Assembly: GCA_022315425.1 (NCBI GenBank)
Contig: JAIUPT010000032.1
Location: forward strand, 546,501-610,500
DNA from: Pseudevernia furfuracea
Lineage: Eukaryota; Ascomycota; Lecanoromycetes; Lecanorales; Parmeliaceae
DNA length: 64,000 nucleotides
Reading direction: 5' to 3'
Shown: piece after piece, positions 33,373 to 44,805 of the stretch
Position numbering within the stretch: the stretch's first letter is position 1
How the letters are laid out: each line of letters opens with the position of its first letter
Notes under the pieces: generated by a model
Seen by the model: only the letters and a program-made list of their open reading frames with translations
Told to the model about the DNA's origin: nothing
Databases searched by the model: none
Program-made: the position numbers and the translations under genes

Positions 33373-34974
33373 TTGCTGTTGGCAAAGACACCAACAGCTC
33401 AGTACCAGAACTTTAGCGATTATGACAAGGCCAGAAGGGACCTCGACGATGTCTCCTACAAAATTGTCATCAAAGTTACGGGCTTAGCAGCCGGCAAAGG
33501 AGTGATACTGCCATCTTCGAAAGAGGAAGCCCACGCGGGTTTAAAGGATATAATGTTGGCCAAGGGGGTTGGCTCTGCTGGAGATGAAGTGGTAATGGAG
33601 GAGTAATTCGTCACATCTCGTCCGATTTCACTGAAGGCTGACTGACCGTATTTCGCAATTGCAGATGTCTTGAAGGGGATGAGATATCTATATTATCGTT
33701 TTTCTGACGGTTATACCATCAGATCTTGGCCTTGTGGCCAGGATCATAAACAGAATGAGGACGGGGACAATGGTCCCAGTAATGCACCTTTTGGGGTTCT
33801 CTCTTCCCGTTCGAGCCTGCTGTTTGAGTCGCGAGACATGTTGCAGGAGCACATGGCCCGTTCAAGCGCCCCTTTTCCACCCCAGACATGTCTTGTTACT
33901 CAGATTTTGATCTAGAAATGGGTACGCTGTCTCCGAGATGTGCTGGTGACTTGGAGGGTGGGCTGTTATGGGCCTGCACCTATCGCAACCGCACAACTAG
34001 TCGAGGAAATCCATCGGACTGTACTGCAGCCAACTATAGATGGCGTGAGAAGAGAGCGTATGTCTTTTGTAGGCCTTCTATTTACAGCTTTTATGCTCAC
34101 GAAGAATGGGCCCAAGGTTTTAGAATACAATGTACGATTCGGAGATGCGGAACCACAGACTCTATTGCCCCTTATGGATGCAGACCTAGCCGAATTCAAA
34201 GTTGCCTTGTACCGAAGGATGGCTGGATGCAGTCACCATCAGAGCTTATCCTAAGTTTGCTGCTACAGTAGTAGCTGCCGCTGGAGGTTACCCAGGTCCT
34301 TACGTTCGGGGCAACACCATCACCCTAGGAGATCCGCCGGACGACACTATTCTCTTTCATGCAGGGACAAAAGGGCCTACAGCTCCGAAAAGTCACGATG
34401 GGCAACCTGTCTTGCAACCTCTGAGTACACACGGCGCCCATTCTCAGGCTCCCTTTGCTACCCACCCTTCTGAATCGCTGACCACATCTGGAGGTCGTGA
34501 GATGATCACAACGTCTACAGCTGATACTCTCGAAGCCCGCCATCGCCCAGGCCTACAAGGGGATATCTACCATCCACTTTGATAACATGCACTTCAGAAA
34601 GGACATTGGAAAGCGTGGTCTCCGGGATCAACTGGCCTCGAAAAGGCTGGCGAATGGCGGAGGCCTCACCTACGCCTCTGCAGGGGTATCCATCGACTCT
34701 GGCAATAGTCTCGTCAAGCGCACCAAACCTCTTGTTGCATCCACAGCGAGGCCGGGCGCCTCAGCTGAGATGGGCGCGTTTGATCTTGTTGAAGCAGGCT
34801 ACACTTTCCCCGCCAACCCTTGTTGAGGGAGCAGATGGTGTAGGCACCAAATTGAAAATTGCACATGCTATCGGAAAGCATGATACAATTGGAATCGACC
34901 TTGTTGCGATGTCGGTCGTCGATGGCTCGGTAGTGCAGGGTGCCGAACCACTCACCTTTACGGATAGATAGATA
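33373..34974 (+). pseudogene. Decayed, truncated ADE5,7 (GARS-AIRS) copy
   Basis: An intact gene would make the bifunctional purine enzyme with glycinamide ribonucleotide synthetase and AIR synthetase domains. Remnants in order: TPTAQYQNFSDYDKAR and VTGLAAGKGVILPS (ATP-grasp) to 33602; an intron 33603-33664; CLEGDE; EIHRTVLQPTIDGVRRERM to VLEYNVRFGDAEPQTLLPLM (33980-34190); KFAATVVAAAGGYPGPY; GGLTYASAGVSIDSGNSLVK (about 34660, start of AIRS); and TLVEGADGVGTKLKIAHAIG to QGAEPLTFTD. The frame changes many times and several stretches are lost. The GARS N-terminus and the rest of AIRS are missing. A functional copy must exist elsewhere, because the pathway is essential without purines. Confidence 0.9.
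33603..33664 (+). repeat. ADE5,7-copy intron, copy B of a repeated intron
   Basis: 62-nt intron (donor GTAATT, branch CTGACTGAC, acceptor GCAATTGCAG). Removing it joins GAGGA to ATGTCTTGAAGG, giving E-E-C-L-E-G-D-E, where the enzyme family has EEFLEGDE, so it sits at a real splice junction. It is 88 percent identical to the PET127 intron 29866-29923. Confidence 0.85.
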
Positions 34975-35637
34975 CGGCTGTAGTAAGCTGGAGGTTAAGA
35001 TGGTTGAACCGGTGATAAAGGGAGTCTGGGCTGGATGTCAAGATGCTGGCTGGGCATGGTGATGGTCGTGAGTCGAGAGCACTTGAATGAGAGGATGGAA
35101 GAGCTGAAGAAGGCAGGAGAGAGAGTTTTGGATGTTGGAAGGCTAGTAGAGAGAGAAAAGGAGTGTGGCCATTTCGCGTTTACTCATACTCATAATCATA
35201 CTCCATGCATAGATACCCAAGATGATTTCTGCCAACAACAGGCGTTGGCTATCCAGAGAGACCAAGGAGCATGAAGTGATATACTCGGTAATTTGAGTAT
35301 GCCTCAGCTTGTTATTATTCGACGTTCAACATTCCGTTCTTACCACCTACTGTACTCGTACGGTCGTACCTACTTTACCGAAGGATGACTTAGCACCGAG
35401 CCATTCACGCATCAACCAGGGGAGTAAAAGGGGAGCCTCTGGGGGGGGGGGGGGGCTCTGGGGCCAGTCGGAAGCCGTTTTAAGGCTGGAAAGCTTAAGG
35501 TTAATTGATTAGTATATAGATCTCGGGCACATCTCCGGTATCCGGTCGTTGGATTGCGTCAGTTCCCATGGGTCGAGACTGAGAGCAACGAGTCAGGTCA
35601 GAAGTGTTAAGTAATAATAATAATAAATACATCATTA

Positions 35638-35677
<40 letters not shown>

Positions 35678-35846
35678 GAATATTATTGTTGTTATGAGTT
35701 CAATGGAAAGTACTTTGCTACGTTGCTTTTTTCCTATGTCTCCCATACAGTTAAATTAATTAGCGACGTTGAGTGATCCTTAATCCACTTCTAAAACAAT
35801 AATTAATAATGAGCAGGAGCCAATCTCCATCACACTGTCAATCTTA
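34975..35846. other. Intergenic with G15 tract and (TTA)n repeat
   Basis: About 870 bp. It contains a run of 15 G at 35441-35455 and a (TTA/TAA)n microsatellite at about 35610-35677 that can fold back on itself (TAATAA units followed by TTATTA units). The region also holds the promoter of the PH/LRR gene. No coding region was recognised. Confidence 0.65.
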
Positions 35847-38800
35847 ATGTCGGATAGGCAAGTCTTACCTTCCGAAGCACTTCTCCTGCCTTAGCTCTAC
35901 TCTATACTCATTATTTCATCATCCCATAGGCATCGCAGGAAATCTTTGAGCATCTTTCGACCCCCTCCCGTTTCCGCATTGACCCCCATAGATGAACCCT
36001 CAAATAGTGCTCCAGCTGGCGGGCTGCTCAACATCAGGCGCCCCGCAACTTTCTTCTCCTCCAGTCCCTCGAGCTCTCCAACATCCGACATGGCTCCATC
36101 CAGCCCTCTGACCCCAATCAAAAGGGCAGATTCCAAGAGTAGCATAGATAGGCTGATAACGAGATCGCGGCCACGAAGTCTGCAGAAACAAGGCCGACCC
36201 TCGAGTCTGTTCGGCTCCATCCGCTCCCTACACTCCCTTCCAGACGACGATGACCTCGCACGTGTCGCTTCGACTCCATCTTCCATCCATTCAACCTCTT
36301 TTCCCGTCGATGTGTACGGCGGTACAATCTTGCATCATGGCGAGGTACAAACAGCAGGTGGCATGTTTAGGAAGAAGAGTCAATACTTCGTCCTCACGGA
36401 TTCACACTTGGTGCGGTTCAAATGTCAGGCTCGAGCATCAGAGATCTTCCCAACTATATCCTCGTCCATTGGAAGAGCAACTGGCATCCGGCACTCTCGG
36501 ATGAGTTCGAGCAGCTCCCTTCATGAGCTTCACGCTTCTACGTCCTCGGAGTCTCATCAAGCAATACCCCTCAGCCATGTTGTTGCCGTGTGGAGGTTGG
36601 AAGACGGAAAGCCGTATTTCAGCATACAGATATCCCACTTCGACGAGGACACTTATTACGCATCCGAAACGGCACTTCAGCTGCATGACCCAAGAGATTG
36701 CGATCTTTGGCTATCCTCTCTCCGAGGGGCAGTCATGAAGCAGCGCCTAAACAATCCCAAGTCGTTCACACAAGGTTTCGTGGATTACACCGCCCGCGCA
36801 CTAGAACAAGAGCATGATTATGATCCAGAACAATTTCGTATGTTCAAAGTGGTTCAAAGGGAACGATCTGGGAAAACGGGTGCCCGGTCATCATCTGAGG
36901 ACTTGACAAAAATTTCATCCACTATCTGCATCTTAGCAATCGGTGCGTACAAGGTGCACCTAGTACCTCTTCCCAGATCTTCAAGGACCGCGTCAAGCAC
37001 GTCCTTGTCCGACATGACTGGTGTCAGCCATGGCATCATGGCTTTGACCTCGCTGGCTGTTCACGACTACGATGACGCTTTTCAATTGACGTTTCGTTTG
37101 CCTCTTCGACAACCTTCAACCCTTTTACTAGCTGCCTCCCACGTCAGCGACATAGCTTTATATGTGCGGCACGCTACCGACTATTTGAGACCTGAATGGT
37201 TAGAGGCACCCTTTACTTGGAATGTGCCGCAAAGCGTTGATGATGAGATATGGCCGATTCCGCTATCCAACGACGATTACCAAGGCTTTGACCGTACGCT
37301 CACTGCCTACAGTGCTGCTTATAACATTGACACTTCAAGAATTCGATACTATGTGAACTGCTCCTGTGAAGACGCGCCAGCCTTCGAGCTCCACCCACCA
37401 GCTGGGAATGGACGGACCAGATACACAGCGCTTGAGCTGTTAGCAATCATGCGATCATTACGCTACAATGAGTCTTTCAGCACTATATCTTTCCGAAACA
37501 TCAGCCTCGATGTTTTACACAGTCTGCATGATCGCTTTGGTGATGATCACGTACCCTTGACTAATAGGTCTGGCGAACCTTTACACATCGAAGATCATGC
37601 ACGTTTATCTCTCCTCATCCAAGAAGTGCAAGCTCTAGCTGTGAAATGCAAGCGCTTACGGCGGCTGGATTTTGCATTCTCTTTGCTCAGGAAGGAGCTC
37701 AACGACGATGAGGATGCTCAGGATGCAGGCTGCGGTCTTTGTCAGGCGCTTTTCCCACTGTGCGCCAGACAGCAGACGAATATCGATTGGATTGTACTTA
37801 ACGGCATAATACTATGCAAAGTTGATATCGACTATCTGTATGGTGCTGCACTCGATAGGTCCTGTCATTTTCGCGCTCTGGATCTTGCTTATTGCGGCCT
37901 GAACGACCGAAACATGGATACAATCCTCGAAGCAATCGAGCACCAAGCTGCAACGATGGAGTCTATTGATCTCTCTGGGAACCTAGCTCGGCTTGAGCCC
38001 TGGGCTCTCGGGAGACATCTAGGTGGCCTAGAATTCATCCGCAAGATCAATCTGTCCAACATTTCTAGAACCTCTGGTCCGGAACCGTTATTCGCAGCTG
38101 AAACCTTGCTCGCTTGGAAACTGGTGGAGATTCGTTTAGCGAGAACGTCGTTGAACGAGCAGACTGTGGAGGCTCTAGCAACTTATCTCCGAAGCGACCA
38201 GTCTAATTATCTTCGGGTGCTACAGCTCGACCAATGCAAGCTGACCGGCAGTGCAGCTGCTAGTCTGCTGACTGCAATGGACAGAGGTTCTAGACAGCCT
38301 AGGGATCTGCACATTCAACTAAACGAGAACCACCTTGAGCAGCATCACGACCAGCTTGTGAACGTTATAAGTAGTTCGTGCACGCCCAACCAAGTCACGA
38401 TGCAAATGTTGGAGTACAAGAGCGAGCGAGACTTTCAGCGACTGCTTGAGGCTTTTGCTCTGAATAAGTCGACTAATTATTTGGACATTTCCAAAGTTTC
38501 CCTCCCAGCTGACGCAAGCGATGACACCTGCAATGCGCTACACAGGCTGCTTGCCGAGAACGACACCCTTGAAGTACTGGACATCTCGGGCGAGCATTCG
38601 CATCTAGAGGCCGCAACTTTTGGCAGTGGGCTGAATCATGCGCTGGCGGGCCTGAAGTATAACCCATCGCTCAAGATTCTGCACGTGGAGCATCAAAAGT
38701 TGGGGCTGCAAGGAGCAAGCACACTGGCCACTGTATTTGAGGAGAACCAGAGTCTTGTGGAGCTTCACTGTGAGAACAATGAAATCAATCTGCAGGCGTT

Positions 38801-39398
38801 CACCGTACTGGTGAATAGTCTGGAGCACAACACCACTCTTCTTTTGCTGCCATTAATGGTCAGGGACCGAGCTTGGACACAAAAAAAGGTTGACAGGGAG
38901 ATTGACAGCATTCGAGACGATTCGTCGATCATGTCGAAGGCGGGGATGTCGCCCTCGACCAAAGCGACAGTGCACCGAACCCTGGGCCGTACTTTGGGCA
39001 AGACAATGGCAGGACAACGGTCTTTCTCGGTGCGCAGCCTGGAAAAATCGACGTCTCCGATGCAAGGATATACGGAAAGCGATATCAAGGCGGCCATGGG
39101 AAGTCTAGCACAGAATTGGGACCGAGAGACGGCACGCTTGCAGCAATACCTGGAGAGGAACTACAATCTTGCACAAGGGTCGCGTCCCGAGGGGCCGCCA
39201 CTCTTGACGGTGGACCATGCCGGGACTGGGGACAGCCTTTCGAGTGCCCTCCGAGGCATTGGGCTTGATGATAGCACGCCAATTGCAGAAATGGATCGAC
39301 AGCTTATAACGGACGAGCATGAGGTTGATGAATTAACAGATGATGGAGAGGAGGGAGAGGAAGGGGTATTAGAGATGAGTGAACATTCGCACCTGTGA
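35847..39398 (+). CDS. PH-domain, leucine-rich-repeat protein
   Basis: Large fungal protein with an N-terminal PH-like domain and C-terminal ribonuclease-inhibitor-type LRRs, loosely like CARMIL-class organisers; the exact function is unknown. The open frame starts without a useful ATG. I place the start at ATG 35847 (MSDR...), joined through an intron 35858-35929 with a GC donor (AG|GCAAGT) and acceptor CATAG. This yields MSDRHRRKSLSIFRPPP and 1159 residues. Residues 1-110 are Ser/Pro-rich. The PH-like part runs from GGTILHHGEVQTAGGMFRKK to the helix CDLWLSSLRGAV. LRRs lie between about residues 600 and 970 (for example LRVLQLDQCKLTGSAAASLL). The C-terminus is acidic (DELTDDGEEGEEG). The rest of the coding region has no intron. 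Confidence 0.88.
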
Positions 39399-40473
39399 TG
39401 GCAATGTTGACGTTGAATGGATGGCATTAATTCCATGACATGACTGACGACGGGAGGGGGGCGTTTTGGAAAAGGATGCCAGACTACTGTAGCGCATGTT
39501 GATGGTTGCATAAGTGCTACTTTACGTTTCGTGTGCATCTGGGGCGCAGCAGTAGACGAGTACGCGTGGATCGCAGTCTTGAGCGGGATTCGCTCTTGAT
39601 GATCCCGAGCATTATTGTAGAGTACTGGTAAGATAAAGAAAGTACTCTCGACCACTCGAACAATAAATAAATAGTATTGCATTTTGAATTATTATACAGT
39701 ACAGTACCGTAGAAGATAGAGGAGCATCATGTTTCATCAAGTTTTATCAACAAGTACTGTAAGTAATGTGAATATTGATTGGTATGTACCTAAGTCTGTT
39801 TTGCTTTTCAATCGCAAAAACCCCTCAAAAAATGAGGGGATCTCCGTGGCTGTGTTGTTCCAGACGCCCACGACGCCGTCGAGGCCGTGTATTATTGCTG
39901 GGGCTTTAGTCTACTAAAACACCCTCTAAACAGCGGGATCGAGCTTAGCGGAAAGAATCTTTACCGAAAATAGCATAAATACAATGCAGGGACGATCAGC
40001 TGCATGGGGAGTGGTAACTTAGCGTTTTTTAATCTCTTGTTGGTCGCGAAAGACGAAAGTGAGAGACAGCTACACGCACCACTCGCTCCTCCTTACCAAC
40101 TACGTGCGGTAATCCGTACTCGGTTTCTCTCTCTATCACAGTCCTTTCCAACTTCTACCATTCAATTCTTTTGCTTTTCTGTAAATCTTAACAATTCTTC
40201 TGACTGGCCTTTGTTCGCCAACATTGAATCTGTCTTCCTTCATTGCAGTTCATTCATTGACATTCCCCCTGATGAAGGCTGCTCCTCACTCCACCAGGAA
40301 AACTCCCCAACCCTTCGGGGTCAACTCCCTCAAGCGACACCACCTCTAAACCTCGCTTCGACTGTATAAAATTCTCTCTACGACATCCTGTCACCTGCAT
40401 AATACCTTGACCCGCAATAAAGGCCTGCAGAGAAGCGGCAGCGACAGCAACAGCAACAACAACAACAACAACG
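39399..40473. other. Intergenic, upstream of SUR1-type gene
   Basis: About 1.07 kb. Visible items are a perfect short hairpin at 39821-39839 (CCCCTC loop GAGGGG) and a CAA/CAG-repeat leader at about 40445-40472 ending one base before the next start codon. No coding region was recognised. Confidence 0.6.
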
Positions 40474-41690
40474 ATGCGACGCGGCCTCGCCATCTTCCTA
40501 ATAATCAATTCCCTAATAATAATCTTCCTCGTCCGCTCCGTCTTCACTCTCCTCACTCTTCTCGTCGAAGACGGCTCCGCGGACGCCATTCACAGTGCCG
40601 AGATCCCTGCCCCCAATTCTCCACGAATTGACGACCGGCCGCAACTCATACCCAAGATCATTCACCAAACCTATGTCAACGACACCGTGCCCGAGCGATG
40701 GAGGGAGGCCCAGAAGAGTTGCGTAGATTTACATGAGGATTATGAGTACAAGGTGGGTTTGCGGAAAAGTCGGATTTTTGGGTGTGCGAGACGGGAGCTG
40801 ATTGGCTGTGAAATTTACAGCTGTGGACCGATGCCAAGTCACGCGAGCTCATCGCTACCGAATACCCTTGGTTCTTAGACACCTTTGACAATTACTCCCA
40901 GCCTATACAGCGGGCAGATGCTATTCGATATTTCGTACTCTCTCATTATGGCGGTGTATACATCGACCTCGACGATGTGCGTCCTCTTCTTCCTCCCAGG
41001 CCTTGCGCAGGAGCCCCTAAATTTGACACGAGCTAACATATTTTTCCTTCACAGGGCTGCAATCGCCGTCTCGACCCTCTTCTCTCCTACCCAGCCTGGG
41101 TCCGCCGTACCAATCCCACCGGCATCTCCAACGACGCTATGGGCTCCGTCCCCCACCACCCCTTCTTCACCCTCGTCATCGAATCTTTGATCCCTTACAA
41201 CCGCAACTGGAAACTCCCATATATAACAGTCATGTACAGTACCGGCCCTCTCTTCCTCAGCGTCATCTGGCAAGAATACAAACGCGGCCGCGCCTCCTCT
41301 ACGATTGCCGGTTCCTCGGTTCTTGGGGGAGGAAGTGCAGGCGGCTGGGATGGAACTGAAGCGGGGAGAGTCAGGATACTAATGGGGGACGAGTATAATA
41401 AACAGCCGTGGGCTTTCTTCCGGTGGCATGGAGGGAGCAGCTGGCACGGGAAAGATGCGCGCCTTATCTTTTGGATGGGGAAACACTGGATGCTGCTGAC
41501 CGCTTCCGGTTTTCTGATCGCCGGCTTCGTAGGTCTGGGTTTGTGGTGGATATATGGCCGAGTGCTGCTGCTGGGAGAAAGGAGAAGGAAGGGAAACAAG
41601 GGTGCACCGAGTGTCTGGGCGCAACGGATACCACTTTGGAAGGCCGCGAGCGCTACGGCGTATGAGCTGATCGATAGGCGTGAGGTATAA
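40474..41690 (+). CDS. SUR1: SUR1/CSH1-type inositolphosphoceramide mannosyltransferase
   Basis: GT32-family Golgi enzyme that adds mannose from GDP-mannose to inositolphosphoceramide. Three exons: 40474-40752, 40821-40976 and 41055-41690, giving 356 residues. A membrane helix lies at residues 5-30 (LAIFLIINSLIIIFLVRSVF). The catalytic domain starts IPKIIHQTYVND and holds the DxD motif in YGGVYIDLDDGCNRRLDPLL, which spans the second splice. The block NDAMGSVPHHPFF follows. A second membrane helix sits at about residues 300-325 (LLTASGFLIAGFVGLGLWWIYG), as in SUR1, CSH1 and S. pombe Imt1 rather than Och1. The leader carries CAA repeats right up to the ATG. Confidence 0.92.
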
Positions 41691-43491
41691 ATACCGCTTC
41701 CTCAAGGGCTGGTGGAGCGGGGATAGGAATATAATGGCGGGAAAAACAAAAGATACCATGATGGGCGCAACGGCGTTTTTCCGTGTCAAACCGGTACGGG
41801 AGCCCACAGAGGCCCTTTTTTCCCTTTTGTCAATGAGTCTCGGCGGCTTGAGGAGAAAGGCACTTCGATTCTTGTGTGTAAGTTACTTCGCACATACCAT
41901 TTGACCTAGGCTGTTTTTGTATATACGACGTGTGCCATTTCATTTGAACCAATTTTCAAAACAAAAAAAAGAACACTCCTTGCTCCAACACATTTCGGAT
42001 ACGGTCATCAAAAGATTGGATTTTTGGGGCGGGAAGCTGAGAAACACATTGGATCTAATCCTGTTCGTTCATGGTACCAGCAGGCAATCACGGGGAATGA
42101 ATGGGACGCAAAAAGAATGGATGTAGAAGCCACCCTTTTCCGTAACCCCCCCCCCCCCCCAGCGGGGAAACCGGAAACCCATCCTGGCCTCGATCGTCGC
42201 TTCACCGCCGAAATGCCGCTATAAATATTTCTCACGTGGATGCCATCTACCCAAAGCTCTGGTGCAGCACTGCAGCCTCGCGGGGACGTTTTTTCGTTGC
42301 GTTTCGTTTCACCGGACCCCTGTAGTTTTGAGAATGAATGGGTGGGGTTTGAGCCCCGTGGCTGGTGTGGTGCTTTGGGGGGGGGGTTCGGCATCCCTGT
42401 TTTTGTTACCATTGTTGATGACGGAATGGAGGGACGGGTGGACTTTGGTTGGTGGGCGTAAGGCTGGGGGGAGAGGTTGATGTTAGGTTATGTATGGGCC
42501 AGGGTGACGGGATCGCGGTTTTAAAAGGGAGACGGAAGGGTCTTGACTTGGGGTTTGGATGTGGCTGGTTTGTGCTGTTTACCCTACTCTTGATTGAGCG
42601 GGAAGGGGAAATCGAATGGATGAAGGAGCTTGATCAGGCTATGGAAAAGGGAAGTTTGTAGTCTCTTAGTTGGAGGGAAGAGATTGAATACGGTGACATT
42701 TTGGGTGGTCGAATCTCTCTCACTTTTCCTGGGTGTTCTCCAGCTGAGGAACCTTTCTTCCACGGACAGATGAATCTTAGGTCGGCCGATAGTTGACTGT
42801 TTCTTGAAGGCGTCCCCACCGAGTGGATCCGATCAAACAAGAAACCGCCAAGACGATCAATACCCTCGGAGGTCGACTCGTGACCATTTCGCAAGGCATC
42901 CGCACCGATTGGACTAGGGAGGTCAAAGCTGAGATCGCCAGTCTCCTTGACTGCGGAAAGCAGAACATCCGAGGTTTTCGGCAAGCTATCACCTCCAGCT
43001 CTCTCGAGAGTTCGGTTTGCCGGTGGGGTCTTTTGCCATTTCAAGTCCAGTTTTGCTCTCTGTAAGATACCGGGGCTCGAAGCTGTTGATGCTGTAATTT
43101 TGGAGAACACTCAGAGCATTCACGAGCAAAAGGTCGATTGATTACATCCGTGCCCTTTTGCTTTTCGCTGAACTCTTTGTCCGCGCCCATTTTGCTCCAC
43201 CATAACATGGTGAAGACTTAAGCGAGGCGGTCAATGCACCTTGTCCACACCTTGTTCGCAGCCATTCCAGAATCGGAGTTGTCGTCAACCATTACCCTCA
43301 TAAGTCCATGCACGACGGATCTCGTTACCACATAAAGCTCCTGACGCCGTATTCCGTAGCATTTGCATTTTCGAACATAATGGCCAATGACGTCGACACG
43401 ACTTGACGGTCTCTAGGTTTGGCTTCCGTTGATGGCTATGACCTGGCGATGCGCATCTTACCGTTTTCGTTTCCTCGCCTTCTAGGCAGCC
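41691..43491. other. Intergenic with C15 and G10 tracts
   Basis: 1.8 kb between two facing genes. It contains 15 C at 42146-42160 and 10 G at 42377-42386. Open frames at 42823-43065 (plus) and 42634-43110 (minus) overlap each other and match no family I recognise; I do not call either. Confidence 0.55.
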
Positions 43492-44019
43492 TCAGCCTTT
43501 CTCCTGTTTCTGCTCTTGCTCTCTCCGCTCCTGCTGCTCAATCATGCCCTCCCATTGTCTCCATACTGCTTCGTCGTTCTGCCTCTTCTTCTCACGTCTA
43601 GATTGGAACTCGTACGCACGCAGCCGTCGATCTGCCTCAATCCAACCGCCAAACGTCATGCCAGATAGCTGGATGTAACTGCGTGCGTATAGGTGTCAGG
43701 TCAGACCGCGTCGCTTGACGTTGCACGGCACAAGAACATACACTTTGAATTGTACAGTCAACCCTCGATAGATGGGAGAAAGAAAGTAGCCTACGGCACC
43801 GAGACCACCAGCAATGAAGCCCCACTGAAAGTGTTACGGTGTCAGTAAAGGCCAGGTTAGGGAGCAATTTGTAGTAGGTATATGACCTATGGGTAGCGGG
43901 AACTTGCGGAATGCGGATGCAGACTTGGAGGGGCTTTCTACCTTAGCAGCGCCCACAATTGCACCTCTAAAGGCTTCAGCGCCAGCAGCACTGACTTCCT
44001 CTTCTGTCCTGCGGGGCAT
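43492..44019 (-). CDS. Small HIG1-like membrane protein (tentative)
   Basis: Three exons, 44019-43942, 43824-43742 and 43678-43492, give 115 residues. The first part (EEVSAAGAEAFRGAIVGAAK) leads to a hydrophobic segment WGFIAGGLGAVGYFLSPIY. Then comes QFKVYIQLSGMTFGGWIEADRRLRAYE, and a long charged helix ends the protein. The glycine-rich helix pair followed by a 'GxxIEADRRLxxYE' segment resembles HIG1/RCF-type mitochondrial inner-membrane proteins that bind respiratory supercomplexes, but I am not certain of the family. Donor GTATGT at 43741 is preferred over GTGTAT one codon earlier because it keeps frame. An in-frame ATG at 44094 could give 25 more residues. Confidence 0.78.
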
Positions 44020-44805
44020 TGTAAGAGTCAATGCTGCATCCTGATGGAGGATACTTGGAGAGGTCAACTGGGACAGAGAAACTGAGAAAGTCATGAGTCA
44101 ACCAATTTGGCTTAGGTTCCGGGGGGGGGGGGGGGCTACCCGGCGCCTAAACGCTTGCTGCCTTCCTGCATGGACAAGGCTAAGATAAAGTAATGGATGC
44201 TGATAGAATATTCCAGCCTTCCAGGCAACATGCCTTTGATCAGATTTATATATGAGTATTCCAGATTGTTCCAGATTGGTCTCAAAATGTGAAGCTTCAG
44301 TGAGAATACCGCTACTTTCGGTCCTCAGTCCCCAACATGCACTTGCAATGTGCTATATTCGCAGCTAAGCCGTAAAGCTGGGTGAAGCAATCTGCTCAAA
44401 TTCTCACCAAACTAACCTCTTGTTCCCTCCGCGGGCACTCTCACGTGGGATTGTCTAATTAGATTTCTATGCATTGATGTTGAACAATGTCACAAAAGCT
44501 GGTCTGAGACAGCTTCGTGGAGTTATCTGTCTCCCCAAAAGTTGTTGACTGGAAACCTTTTCTCAGAAAATCTTAGCCTTGCCCCTGTTCATTCTGCAAT
44601 CTTCTTGAAGACCAACATTTTGAATCCAAAAATTGATGGTAATAACCCGTCAAAAAGGAAGGGTTACCGAGTTGCGGCCCAAGCAGATAAAAGTCCTAGA
44701 CTGGCTATCTTGGTAAGGTCGATGACATCTGCGATCTGATCCCCTTACAGATAGCTTACCACCACTGGCGTCTAGACACCGTCACATACTACTACGATAG
44801 CAACC
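44020..44805. other. Intergenic with G15 tract
   Basis: About 790 bp, divergent between the small membrane protein and the F-box-like gene. It contains a run of 15 G at 44121-44135 and TATATATGAG sequence near 44248. No coding region was recognised. Confidence 0.5.

Noticed and set aside
39821..39839. Hairpin CCCCTC/GAGGGG as a bacterial-type terminator
   Set aside because: The host is eukaryotic and the hairpin is far from any 3' end that would need it.
42634..43110. Open frames of 80 and 158 codons on opposite strands
   Set aside because: They overlap each other, have no recognisable domain and lie in a compositionally biased intergenic region.
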